The notes below the pieces were generated by a model that searched no databases, was not told where the DNA came from, and worked only from the letters and a program-made list of their open reading frames with translations. The position numbers and the translations under genes are program-made. From Bacteroidales bacterium (GTDB taxonomy: Bacteria; Bacteroidota; Bacteroidia; Bacteroidales; JAAYJT01), in assembly GCA_014860575.1 (NCBI GenBank), contig JACZJK010000032.1, positions 1 to 64,000 on the forward strand: DNA of 64,000 bases, read 5' to 3'. This document shows positions 38,056 through 45,508 of the stretch, piece after piece; within the stretch, counting starts at the first letter, position 1; each line of letters starts with the position of its first letter.

Positions 38056-38472
38056 ATGCTAACAGATTTGGAAGATTCAGGAATTAAGATCGGCAAGATT
38101 CATCATCTGTCGCCCAGGGAGGCATTTGAAGCGGCTAAAAAAGGTGCCGTATTTGTTGATGTACGCCATGCTTATGAAACGTGTTACAAGGGATTTGGTG
38201 TTGAAGAGGTTATATACATTGATCACGAGGAAATAAAAGAAAGATACACCGGACTGCCACAGGATAAATTCCTTGTTATTGCAGATTCGGTTGGGCTTCA
38301 CAGCAAGGAAGTGATTGAATTCCTGCAGCAAGTAGGATTTACACATCTTGCAAATCTTAATGGCGGTATCTTTGATTGGGAAAGAGACGGATTGCCATTG
38401 AAAACAAATAAGAAGGAAAAATTAACCGGATCCTGTGCATGCATGCTAAAACCGCACGGGAAACGAAAATAA
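38056..38472 (+). CDS. Rhodanese-like protein lacking the catalytic cysteine
   Basis: 138 residues with a rhodanese fold: LSPREAFEAAKKGAVFVDVRHAYE at the start and LNGGIFDWERDGLPL at the end. The active-site loop, normally CxxGxRS, reads DSVGLHS, so Asp77 replaces the sulfur-accepting Cys and His replaces Arg. Classical sulfurtransferase activity is therefore unlikely. A C-terminal tail adds a CAC motif (SCACMLKPHG), which might bind metal. It sits between a thioredoxin-like gene and an ArsR-type gene, suggesting sensing or scaffolding. Confidence 0.8.
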   Translation: MLTDLEDSGIKIGKIHHLSPREAFEAAKKGAVFVDVRHAYETCYKGFGVEEVIYIDHEEIKERYTGLPQDKFLVIADSVGLHSKEVIEFLQQVGFTHLANLNGGIFDWERDGLPLKTNKKEKLTGSCACMLKPHGKRK

Positions 38473-38479
38473 TGATTGA

Positions 38480-38797
38480 ATGAAAACGAAAAGTGTATAC
38501 ACAACAGATATTGAAAAGTTCGCCAGGTATTCAAAAGCAATGGCTCATCCGGCCCGTGTTTTTATTATCCGTTATTTAGCCGATAATGCTGATTCCTGTT
38601 GCTATAGCGGCGATGTGGCTGAAGAGCTGCCCATTGCCCGCAGCACCTTGTCAGAGCACCTGAAAGAATTAAAAAATGCCGGATTGATTCAAGGTGAGAT
38701 CAATCCTCCGTTTATAAAATACTGCCTGAATAAGCAAAACTGGGAAGAATACTCAACCCTTTTTAATTTACTAGTACCTGTAAAAACAACTATTTAA
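38480..38797 (+). CDS. ArsR/SmtB-type repressor, second copy
   Basis: 105 residues. The winged-helix core is KAMAHPARVFIIRYLADN and ELPIARSTLSEHLKELKNAGLI. It contains a vicinal Cys pair (ADSCCYSGDVA, about 32-37) in the position where many ArsR proteins bind thiophilic metalloids, unlike the first ArsR protein in this cluster. It starts 7 bases after the rhodanese-like gene. It is a plausible sensor for the permease/thioredoxin operon. Confidence 0.88.
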   Translation: MKTKSVYTTDIEKFARYSKAMAHPARVFIIRYLADNADSCCYSGDVAEELPIARSTLSEHLKELKNAGLIQGEINPPFIKYCLNKQNWEEYSTLFNLLVPVKTTI

Positions 38798-38808
38798 TAA
38801 TTATTACT

Positions 38809-39042
38809 ATGGAAATTAAAGTATTAGGACCCGGATGCATGAAATGTAAGAACATGGAAAAAGTGGTTCGCGAAACAGTTGAACAAAACAACATTGATGC
38901 ACAAATAAGCAAAGTAGAAGATATCATGGAAATTATGACTTACGGAGTGATGACCACACCAGCGCTTGTTGTTGATGGAAGAGTAGTGATCAAAGGATAT
39001 ATTCCCTCCAAAGATGAAGTCTTAAGAGTGCTAACCCAATAA
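38809..39042 (+). CDS. Thioredoxin-like mini-protein, CMKC
   Basis: 77 residues, MEIKVLGPGCMKCKNMEKVV at the start, a Thioredoxin_3 family member with the redox pair at residues 10-13 and TTPALVVDGRVVIKG for the cis-Pro region. It is the last gene of the cluster, 11 bases after the second ArsR gene, and is followed by a terminator. Confidence 0.88.
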   Translation: MEIKVLGPGCMKCKNMEKVVRETVEQNNIDAQISKVEDIMEIMTYGVMTTPALVVDGRVVIKGYIPSKDEVLRVLTQ

Positions 39043-39143
39043 TACTGTTTGAAATGAAACCTGGTAATACCTTTGATGTTCATTTGATTCAACGTATTAC
39101 CGGATCAGTTTGATTTGATAAAAACGGGGATTATCTTAAAATA

Positions 39144-39176
39144 AAAAGAAGAAGCGCGTTAAACACTTCTTCTTTT
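39144..39176. terminator. Bidirectional rho-independent terminator
   Basis: Perfect 11-bp stem AAAAGAAGAAG/CTTCTTCTTTT with an 11-base loop, A-rich before and T-rich after. It separates the rightward redox cluster from the leftward tRNA-Cys. Confidence 0.75.
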
Positions 39177-39182
39177 CATTTG

Positions 39183-39253
39183 AGGTCTCAAGCGGATTCG
39201 AACCGCTGTACGAGGTTTTGCAGACCTCTGCCTAGCCACTCGGCCATGAGACC
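39183..39253 (-). tRNA. tRNA-Cys (anticodon GCA)
   Basis: Cloverleaf on the minus strand: acceptor GGTCTCA/TGAGACC, anticodon stem GAGGT/ACCTC around CTGCAAA, T arm AGCGG-TTCGAAT-CCGCT, discriminator U as expected for tRNA-Cys. CCA is not encoded. Confidence 0.95.
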
Positions 39254-39291
39254 AATTGTGTGCAAAGATATAAAGAAAAAACAAATTCCAA

Positions 39292-39489
39292 TTAGCAGCT
39301 TTCTTTGACTTTAACTGCATACTTGCCCAAACACTCGGAGCATAGGCAATCGCTGAAATGTTGCCGGATCAATTCCATATTTTCCTTTGGGATCACATAG
39401 GCCATGCACCAGCATTCAATTGAGTGCGAACACTCAAACGTAACGCCACATGATGGGCAGGTTTTTATCTTAGGTGTTGGGTTCTGCAT
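39292..39489 (-). CDS. Small cysteine-rich CWC-type protein
   Basis: 65 residues with ten Cys, including CPSCGVTFECSHSIECWC, the pattern of the Cys_rich_CWC family, which probably binds zinc. Its start overlaps the end of folB by 20 bases, so the two are translationally linked. Cellular role unknown. Confidence 0.8.
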   Translation of the reverse strand: MQNPTPKIKTCPSCGVTFECSHSIECWCMAYVIPKENMELIRQHFSDCLCSECLGKYAVKVKESC

Positions 39490-39850
39490 CTGTCCAATCG
39501 TCGGTTGATAATGTTACACAAACCTTGTCAACCTTGCCGCCGAGCGGGGGATTGAGCTTTGAAATTTTCACTTCAGCAGCATTGATGGCCGGAAAGTTGT
39601 TCATAACCGATTTCAGAATACGGTGAGCTACATGCTCAAGCAGATGGGCTTTGATTTCCATCTCTTTTTTCACCAGTTGATACACCGTTTGATAATTCAC
39701 GGTTTGCCTCAGGTCGTCGCTTACTTCGGCATCGCTGGTATCGGCTTCGAAATAAAAGTCAACAATAAAGCGGGTTCCAATTACCTGCTCTTCGGCAAAG
39801 CAACCGTGGTAGGCAAAAAATTCCATGCCTTCAACCGATATCATTCCCAT
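39470..39850 (-). CDS. folB: Dihydroneopterin aldolase
   Basis: 126 residues, family length. It converts 7,8-dihydroneopterin to 6-hydroxymethyl-dihydropterin in folate synthesis. Signatures: EGMEFFAYHGCFAEEQVIG at the N-terminus (with the substrate-contacting Tyr/His region), YQTVYQLVKKEM, LLEHVAHRI and a late VKISKLNPPLGG. A -3' overlap with the CWC gene is conserved-looking operon structure. Confidence 0.93.
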   Translation of the reverse strand: MGMISVEGMEFFAYHGCFAEEQVIGTRFIVDFYFEADTSDAEVSDDLRQTVNYQTVYQLVKKEMEIKAHLLEHVAHRILKSVMNNFPAINAAEVKISKLNPPLGGKVDKVCVTLSTDDWTDAEPNT

Positions 39851-40035
39851 AGTTTTCTAATTTTTAAGAACCGCAAATTTACTAAAATGCAGCTTTGACT
39901 GATAAAGATACTGTTGTGGTCTGATTGTCTTAAACAACCTTCATCTGTTCGCAGTAATTTGACTTTGTATTGTAAAGTCTTGTGTATCCAGTCATGGTTC
40001 CCGAAATCTTTATCTAACCTTTCATGTAATACTAT

Positions 40036-40043
40036 TACTTTTG
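40036..40043 (+). promoter_or_regulatory. Bacteroidota -7 promoter box (TACTTTTG) for glnS
   Basis: TACTTTTG matches TAnnTTTG, 32 bases upstream of the glnS ATG. Confidence 0.55.
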
Positions 40044-40075
40044 CAAACTGTTAAAAAACAAAGCAAACCTCTTTT

Positions 40076-41779
40076 ATGAACGAGCCAGTGAATGAAAAAG
40101 AAAGCGGCAAATCGCTGCATTTCATCCAAACAATTATCGAAGAAGACCTGCGCCAGGGTAAAAATGAGAAAAGGGTTCACACACGCTTCCCACCCGAACC
40201 CAATGGTTACCTGCATATTGGACACGCCAAATCTATCTGCCTGAATTTCGGACTGGCCTTGCAGTATGGCGGAATGTGCAACCTTCGATTTGATGACACC
40301 AACCCGGTTAAGGAAGATGTTGAATATGTTGATTCTATCAAAGAAGATGTTCGTTGGCTGGGTTTCGATTGGGAAAATCGTGAGTATTATGCTTCCGATT
40401 ACTTTGAAGCGCTATACGAATATGCCATCATCATTATTAAGAAAGGAAAAGCCTTTGTTTGTGATATGAGCGCTGCCGATATAAGTGCGAACCGTGGAAC
40501 TCCAACACGCCCCGGCTCAGAAAGCCCTTACCGCAACCGAAGCGTCGAAGAAAACCTTGATTTGTTCCATCGCATGCGGGCCGGAGAATTTCCGGAAGGA
40601 TCAAAAGTATTGCGCGCCAAAATTGACATGTCGTCGCCCAATATGCATATGCGCGATCCGATCATGTACCGCATTATGTTTGCCCATCACCACCGCACGG
40701 GCAACCAGTGGTGCATTTATCCAACCTATGATTATGCGCACGGCCAAAGTGATTTCATTGAAGGAATCACACACAGCATCTGTACCCTTGAGTTCGAAGT
40801 ACACAGGCCATTATACGACTGGTTTCTGGATCAGATTGTGGAGCCGGGCTCTTATCGTCCCCGTCAGTACGAATTTGCCCGTTTGAACCTCAGTTACACA
40901 GTGATGAGCAAACGTAAATTGCTGGAACTTGTTAAAGCGAAGTTTGTCAATGGCTGGGACGACCCGCGTATGCCGACAATCAGTGGTTTAAGACGCCGTG
41001 GATATACTCCTGAAAGCATTCGCTTTTTTGCTGATAGAATTGGGGTCGCAAAACGCGATAACGTGATAGATGTGGCCTTGTTGGAGCACAGCATCCGTGA
41101 AGACCTGAATAAGCGCTCCTTACGAAGAATGGCGGTAATTAACCCTATAAAACTTGTAATTGATAATTACCCGGATAGCCAGGTAGAGTATATTGATGCC
41201 GGCAATAATCCCGAAGATCCGGATGCAGGAACGCGCAAGCTGCCATTTTCAAAAGAACTTTTTATCGAGCAGGAAGATTTTATGGAAGACGCTCCACCCA
41301 AGTTCTTCAGGCTTAAACCCGGTGGAGAGGTAAGGCTTAAATATGCCTATATCATCAAATGCGAAAGTGTTGAGAAAGATGAAAACGGCGCAATTAGTAT
41401 TATTCATTGCTCTTACGATCCTGAAACCCGTAGCGGATTACCACAAAGCAACCGCAAGGTAAAAGCCACCATTCACTGGCTTTCGGCCACACATGCCCGA
41501 CCTGCTGAAATAAGATTATTTGACCGTCTTTTTAATGTTGAAATGCCTGATAATACCGAAGAAGGGCAGGATTACAAAGACCATCTGAACCCTGATTCGT
41601 TGAAAGTGGTTCAGGGATTTGTGGAAGATTCTTTCAAGGATGTGCAAGCGCTGGACAAGTTCCAGTTTGAACGCCTCGGTTATTTTTGCATTGACCCCGA
41701 CAGCACTAAAGATAAACCAGTGTTCAACCGTACCGTAACATTAAGGGATGCCTGGACCCGGATGGAAAAAAACCAATAA
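40076..41779 (+). CDS. glnS: Glutaminyl-tRNA synthetase
   Basis: 567 residues. A class I synthetase with HIGH motif in [17 protein letters not shown] and KMSKR equivalent [11 protein letters not shown]. The catalytic core is followed by the two beta-barrel anticodon-binding domains (ending near [20 protein letters not shown]). It charges tRNA-Gln directly, so the organism does not depend on the GatCAB route for Gln. A tRNA-Gln gene follows 49 bases downstream with its own promoter. Confidence 0.97.
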   Translation: MNEPVNEKESGKSLHFIQTIIEEDLRQGKNEKRVHTRFPPEPNGYLHIGHAKSICLNFGLALQYGGMCNLRFDDTNPVKEDVEYVDSIKEDVRWLGFDWENREYYASDYFEALYEYAIIIIKKGKAFVCDMSAADISANRGTPTRPGSESPYRNRSVEENLDLFHRMRAGEFPEGSKVLRAKIDMSSPNMHMRDPIMYRIMFAHHHRTGNQWCIYPTYDYAHGQSDFIEGITHSICTLEFEVHRPLYDWFLDQIVEPGSYRPRQYEFARLNLSYTVMSKRKLLELVKAKFVNGWDDPRMPTISGLRRRGYTPESIRFFADRIGVAKRDNVIDVALLEHSIREDLNKRSLRRMAVINPIKLVIDNYPDSQVEYIDAGNNPEDPDAGTRKLPFSKELFIEQEDFMEDAPPKFFRLKPGGEVRLKYAYIIKCESVEKDENGAISIIHCSYDPETRSGLPQSNRKVKATIHWLSATHARPAEIRLFDRLFNVEMPDNTEEGQDYKDHLNPDSLKVVQGFVEDSFKDVQALDKFQFERLGYFCIDPDSTKDKPVFNRTVTLRDAWTRMEKNQ

Positions 41780-41809
41780 ACAAATTTGGCGAACATAACT
41801 GGATTTTAT

Positions 41810-41817
41810 TACTTTTG
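41810..41817 (+). promoter_or_regulatory. Bacteroidota -7 promoter box (TACTTTTG) for tRNA-Gln
   Basis: TACTTTTG lies 11 bases before the mature tRNA 5' end, leaving only a short leader. Confidence 0.55.
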
Positions 41818-41828
41818 CACCCCTTTAC

Positions 41829-41901
41829 TGTCCGATGGTGTAACTGGTAACACGTCTGACTCTGAATCAGAAGAGTCTAGGTTCGAGCCCTAGTCGGACA
41901 A
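41829..41901 (+). tRNA. tRNA-Gln (anticodon CUG)
   Basis: Cloverleaf: acceptor TGTCCGA/TCGGACA, D arm GTGT-AACTGGTA-ACAC, anticodon stem TCTGA/TCAGA around loop CTCTGAA (anticodon CTG), T arm CTAGG-TTCGAGC-CCTAG, discriminator A. The U1-A72 pair is typical of bacterial tRNA-Gln. CCA is not encoded. Confidence 0.95.
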
Positions 41902-41913
41902 CTTGGAAATGAG

Positions 41914-41948
41914 CCGTTTGCAATTAAAATAATTGTAAGCGGTTTTTC
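41914..41948 (+). terminator. Rho-independent terminator after tRNA-Gln
   Basis: Stem CCGTTTGCAATT/AATTGTAAGCGG (12 bp with two G-T pairs), 5-base loop, followed by TTTTT. Confidence 0.75.
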
Positions 41949-42541
41949 ATTTAACATACTTTTTAGCATACCTTAGCGGAATTAGCCAAATTCAAAGAAC
42001 TCCAGTTATTCAAACCGTTGCGTTAAAAACCTATGCAAAAATAGCGTAATAATGTTAACTGACCCATTTTATCTTAATCCATTCTTTGAATAATCAATCA
42101 AAGTGATTATTATCAGCCTGTTAAACCTAGCCAGCAAGGGTCTGTTAAGCATAATTCCTAATTAATGATATTTGGTTGATGAAGCAATAAAGATATGGTG
42201 TGCGCGAAACACTTGAAGGTCTAAAAAAAGTTTACCAACTGACATTTATTTCATTGATAAACATACCCTTGGCTAAAAAGTTAAATTCACTGGTCACAAT
42301 CCGAATTCGCCGACTACTCTGAATGATCATGCCTGAAAAAATGTATTCATTAAACTGTCATTACGAATTCGCTAACCAAAGGGGGTAAAACCGGAAATAA
42401 CTTTTTGACCTCAACCTATTAAGAGGTCAGAAAAAGTTATTCTGGTTTTAGCACCGTTTTAAACCAACTCCCACCAGTTACAGATTCAAATGAAATGGTA
42501 CCAGTGGGTGTTGGTTTGTGTTCTGCTACAAGCAGAATTAA
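41949..42541. other. Gene-free gap at the left edge of the accessory region
   Basis: About 590 bases without a credible reading frame. It holds a long imperfect hairpin (42387-42449), an imperfect inverted pair near 42466-42514 and a small perfect stem-loop (42521-42537, TTCTGCT/AGCAGAA) just beyond the last gene of the leftward operon. No copy of the tRNA-Gln 3' end was found on the far side of the region. Confidence 0.4.
42387..42449. repeat. Long imperfect inverted repeat (about 26 bp per arm)
   Basis: Left arm 42387-42412 and right arm 42423-42449 are complementary except for a few bulges; shared core ATAACTTTTT with GACCTC at the loop side. Loop about 10 bases. It may end the leftward operon or be a recombination or MITE-like relic. 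Confidence 0.55.
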
Positions 42542-42955
42542 TTAGTCTTCGCCTGGCATCATGATAAATATAGCAGGCTGCGGATCATCAATATCATTGG
42601 CTGAGCAAACTGCTTTCAGTGTCACAATTCTTGATAGCCGGTCATTCTCAAAAGTTTCATTGATTAACCAGTCCTCTTTATCTGGTAGGCGACATGATAA
42701 TTTGAACCTGATAATATTTACATTCGGATTTGTCCCGGCATATACGCGGAACATCCAAAGGATATCCCAAAGTCTGCCATCTTCATCCTGCTCTCCATCC
42801 ATTTCAGGCGGGACTTTCACATATTTTTCAAAGACTGCTTTGCTCAGATAAACTGGTGTTCTGATTCCTGCTTCATCCAGGTATTGCTGATCAATCTTTA
42901 CAAGTGTACCGTCAGCAACAGCTTCTTTTGTTGTATAGCTGAATATTACTTTCAT
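42542..42955 (-). CDS. Accessory-region protein, DUF6573-like
   Basis: 137 residues from the ATG at 42955, chosen because it follows the upstream stop at 42966 and has an AGGA preceding it; the frame is open to 43021. The text MKVIFSYTTKEAVADGTLVKI, the AGIRTPVYLSKAVFEKYV segment and GRLWDILWMFRVYA resemble a phage/plasmid protein family (DUF6573-like). No enzymatic motif. It is the last gene of the RecT operon. Confidence 0.65.
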   Translation of the reverse strand: MKVIFSYTTKEAVADGTLVKIDQQYLDEAGIRTPVYLSKAVFEKYVKVPPEMDGEQDEDGRLWDILWMFRVYAGTNPNVNIIRFKLSCRLPDKEDWLINETFENDRLSRIVTLKAVCSANDIDDPQPAIFIMMPGED

Positions 42956-42965
42956 TTGTCCTGCT

Positions 42966-43154
42966 TTAATAGTTTTCCAATCCATTCCTGTTATACCCGA
43001 AGGCTTCCAGGGTATCTTCAACTGTTAATTCTGGTGGTTGAATTCCCATCAGATAGTGTCTGCCATTTTCAAGGCGTTGGTTCAGTTCACGTACTATGGC
43101 TCTGAGCCTCCTGATTTCTTTCATCCGTTCTGTTGAAATTTCGCAATCATTCAT
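42966..43154 (-). CDS. Small hypothetical protein of the RecT operon
   Basis: 62 residues; an Arg/Glu-rich N-terminal helix (RMKEIRRLRAIVRELNQRLENG) and a Tyr-containing tail. Its start overlaps the previous gene's stop by 4 bases (ATGA), supporting real translation. Family not recognised. Confidence 0.6.
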   Translation of the reverse strand: MNDCEISTERMKEIRRLRAIVRELNQRLENGRHYLMGIQPPELTVEDTLEAFGYNRNGLENY

Positions 43155-43411
43155 TGTAGGTGATTTTGAGTTTCAATTTTATCAGCAAGTTCAGTACCGG
43201 CAGTGATAGCGATAATGCAGATTTCACTTACACTTTTGCTCGGATATGCATAGGTCATCAGGCTTTGAAAAGCAAGACCAATAAAGTATTCACGCCTTGT
43301 CAGCTCTTTCGCCATAGGTGTTGTGTATATCTTATCACCAGTGTTAAGTACTGATACTTTCTCGCTCAGATTAAATATTTCGGCAGCAAGGTCATATATT
43401 GCCTGGCTCAT
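43151..43411 (-). CDS. Small hypothetical protein of the RecT operon
   Basis: 86 residues, mostly helical (AIYDLAAEIFNLSEKV). The central LTRREYFIGLAFQSLMTYA segment resembles small phage/ICE proteins that are widespread in Bacteroidota. It overlaps both neighbours by 4 bases, so the chain is translationally coupled. Confidence 0.65.
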   Translation of the reverse strand: MSQAIYDLAAEIFNLSEKVSVLNTGDKIYTTPMAKELTRREYFIGLAFQSLMTYAYPSKSVSEICIIAITAGTELADKIETQNHLQ

Positions 43412-43608
43412 AACAAATTCTCCTTTGAAGGTTCATTTTGCTGTTGACCCGGCATTTCAACTATAGTAGACTGCTCATTGCAATTAAAGCACCATTCGAG
43501 GCTTGTACCTGAATCAGCATCATAGATGTGATCATTGTTAACGTTAACCCATTTGCAGCGGGCAACTTCTTCTGAGCCGCAATTACTGCATACCTGTTTA
43601 TAGTTCAT
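43408..43608 (-). CDS. Small zinc-ribbon protein of the RecT operon
   Basis: 66 residues with two Cys pairs (CSNCGSEEVARCKW and WCFNCNEQ) that could bind one zinc ion. The LEWCFNCNEQST segment is common in small phage-type proteins. Start lies 12 bases after the preceding gene; its end overlaps the next gene by 4 bases. Confidence 0.65.
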   Translation of the reverse strand: MNYKQVCSNCGSEEVARCKWVNVNNDHIYDADSGTSLEWCFNCNEQSTIVEMPGQQQNEPSKENLL

Positions 43609-43620
43609 AGCTGTATGTAT

Positions 43621-43848
43621 TTATCCACAATAAGGATTACCCCTGCCGTGATAAACTTCTTCATCGGCAGCATTGGAGAGGAAAACCTTGTAAGCAACTT
43701 CACCACATGAGAGACAGTAAATAAACTTTCCTCTTGGCCAGTAATAACAGTTTATCCCTTTTGGAATATTACAGTTACAGGTTTTACAGGTTGCAGGGTA
43801 TCGGGTTTTAATAATACGGGGATCATCAATATAACTTGTCATAAACAT
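43621..43848 (-). CDS. Small Cys-rich protein of the RecT operon
   Basis: 75 residues from the ATG at 43848 (MFMTSYIDDPRIIKTRYPAT); the frame opens at 43974 and other ATGs exist at 43899 and 43890. CKTCNCNIPKGINCYYWPRG and YCLSCGE suggest a zinc-bound fold like those used for RNA or DNA contacts. Start uncertain; family not named. Confidence 0.6.
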   Translation of the reverse strand: MFMTSYIDDPRIIKTRYPATCKTCNCNIPKGINCYYWPRGKFIYCLSCGEVAYKVFLSNAADEEVYHGRGNPYCG

Positions 43849-43918
43849 TGGAATTAATGATGCGTATCCAAAAAACTGATTGGATCGCATCAGGTTCATA
43901 AATAATCCAAAGAAGTAA

Positions 43919-44224
43919 TTACAGATAATTAAGATACCTGAACCAGGAATGGAATCCATCTGGCCCGGTACCATCTAATTTTAGAGCATGACCTGTAGGG
44001 GATTCACAGATTTGAGAATTCGACCACAGTTCAAGGACATTGGCTGTAGGCTCTTCAACTTCAGTCAGAAATTTGAAGATTATCGGACCAACTAAAAATT
44101 CATGACCATTCTTTTTGAGGACAAGTTTTGAACTATCAGTAGGGATCAGATCAATGACCTCTCCCTGATGGAAAGCATGGCCATTGCAGGAAAAGTCAGA
44201 GGATAGTGTAAAGTTCATACCCAT
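43919..44224 (-). CDS. Hypothetical protein of the RecT operon
   Basis: 101 residues from the ATG at 44224, just after the stop of the DUF4120 gene. The sequence (CNGHAFHQGEVIDLIPTDSS, LVLKKNGHEFLVGP) looks like a small beta-barrel. No family recognised. Confidence 0.55.
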   Translation of the reverse strand: MGMNFTLSSDFSCNGHAFHQGEVIDLIPTDSSKLVLKKNGHEFLVGPIIFKFLTEVEEPTANVLELWSNSQICESPTGHALKLDGTGPDGFHSWFRYLNYL

Positions 44225-44229
44225 TATTT

Positions 44230-44535
44230 TTAAGTGTGAATAGCCCATCCCTGGGTTTTACCAACACATACAGAGAATGTAGGAGCTCCACCACTTCCAT
44301 AACCATCATGTTTGCCATGATAGATGATACCACCATTGCCGCAAAACTTATCTTCTTTCTTCCTGACAAATTCAAAGGATTTAGGTGCGAAGTCATTGTA
44401 TACGATAGTTACAGTACCCAGCTCATCATCAACTTTGTTGAGCCTGTCAATACAGTTTTTCAAACTGCCGTCATTGTTCTTACGGGCAAACTCCAATGTC
44501 TCCTGAAGCATGCCACCAGTCAGATCATTGATCAT
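44230..44535 (-). CDS. DUF4120 family protein
   Basis: 101 residues. LEFARKNNDGSLKNCIDRLN, VTIVYNDFAPKSFEF, GGIIYHGKHDGYGSG and the ending GWAIHT match DUF4120, a family found mainly on Bacteroidota conjugative and integrative elements. No known activity. It overlaps the SymE-like gene by 4 bases. It supports a mobile-element origin of this operon. Confidence 0.78.
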   Translation of the reverse strand: MINDLTGGMLQETLEFARKNNDGSLKNCIDRLNKVDDELGTVTIVYNDFAPKSFEFVRKKEDKFCGNGGIIYHGKHDGYGSGGAPTFSVCVGKTQGWAIHT

Positions 44536-44741
44536 TCTGAACCTCCTTCCCTGGCTGGTTGAATAATTAGTTTTCCATCAGAAACTTTGATTTCCGCATA
44601 TTGGTAGGGCTTAAATCCAGCCCTTTCAAGCCACTTGCCTTTTAGCAGTAATAGTGGAACTTCCCAGCCACTGGAATACCTGCGGTTAACTGGGTTAGTA
44701 CTTTCACGGTACTCAGATTGTATTTTGAGTGTACGGATCAT
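44532..44741 (-). CDS. SymE-like small protein
   Basis: 69 residues. RTLKIQSEYRES, PLLLLKGKWLERAGFKPYQ and VSDGKLIIQP follow the SymE pattern (AbrB-type swapped-hairpin fold; E. coli SymE is an SOS-induced RNA/DNA-binding toxin). No antisense RNA or antitoxin could be identified. It is read together with DUF4120 downstream, so it may be a regulator rather than a toxin here. Confidence 0.75.
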   Translation of the reverse strand: MIRTLKIQSEYRESTNPVNRRYSSGWEVPLLLLKGKWLERAGFKPYQYAEIKVSDGKLIIQPAREGGSE

Positions 44742-44780
44742 AATCTTTTTGTTTTAGGAGTTTTAAAAAGTGCGATTCTA

Positions 44781-45506
44781 TTAGAATGGATTGATAGCCA
44801 GATCAACTGTCAACCCTTTTTTTGCAGCATAAACCTGTTTGCCGGTGAGTGCGATGATTTCATCAATAAACCTTAGCTCATTACTGTTCCTGTCAGATAA
44901 ATGGATCAGGACAATGTTTCGCACAGCACTCAGGTCATTGGCTAACAGGACTGCTTTGGTGGTTTTAAGCTCCAGGTGTGATGTAAGGAGCCTGTCACGC
45001 ATTGCGGGATGCTCAACACCATTGAAGATATTCGATTCAAGTATATCATCCGAATAGTTGGCTTCAATAATGATGTGGTTCAGCCCGGAGAATTTAAACT
45101 GACACAGGTAGGTATCCGTCAGAAATAAGATTCTGCCGCAGTCGGGATGGTCAATAAGATAACCATAGCAAGTTACATCGTGCATTACCTCAAATGGAAT
45201 AATGCGAAACATTCCCATTTTGTAACCTTTTGCTGCTATAGCAGAATGATTGCGGTGATGCTTAACAGTAAATACATCTTCTGGTGCGAGCACATCAATG
45301 CCGGCAGCATTGTAATCAGCAATATAACCAGCATGGTCTTGATGCCCATGACTTACAATACAGCCTGCAATGATTCCGATCCTGAAATCCAGTGCCTGCT
45401 TTACATCTTTGAGCCTTATTCCCGCTTCAATGACAAGGGCCTCTCCTTCGTTAAAAAGGAGATACCCATTGCCACTGCTGGATGAACCCAACACATGGAG
45501 CTTCAT
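44781..45506 (-). CDS. MBL-fold metallo-hydrolase next to RecT
   Basis: 241 residues with the start MKLHVLGSSSSGNGYLL and the metal motif SHGHQDHAG (about residues 52-60), later D in LFLTDTYL and H in IVLIHLSDRN, completing the MBL active site. It starts 2 bases after recT ends. MBL-fold genes sit next to recT in several phages and elements, where they may supply the exonuclease normally paired with the annealing protein. That role is inference. Confidence 0.85.
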   Translation of the reverse strand: MKLHVLGSSSSGNGYLLFNEGEALVIEAGIRLKDVKQALDFRIGIIAGCIVSHGHQDHAGYIADYNAAGIDVLAPEDVFTVKHHRNHSAIAAKGYKMGMFRIIPFEVMHDVTCYGYLIDHPDCGRILFLTDTYLCQFKFSGLNHIIIEANYSDDILESNIFNGVEHPAMRDRLLTSHLELKTTKAVLLANDLSAVRNIVLIHLSDRNSNELRFIDEIIALTGKQVYAAKKGLTVDLAINPF

Positions 45507-45508
45507 AA

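Noticed and set aside
40485-40886. 133-codon plus-strand frame inside glnS
   Set aside because: Out-of-frame shadow of a conserved synthetase with the correct frame open throughout.
41829-41901. Direct repeat of the tRNA-Gln 3' end as right attachment site
   Set aside because: I looked through 49-56.6 kb and found no copy of the T-arm/acceptor text; not claimed.
43621-43629. Perfect DnaA box TTATCCACA
   Set aside because: Single copy, and it overlaps the stop codon of a small coding gene; no cluster of boxes around it, so not evidence for an origin.
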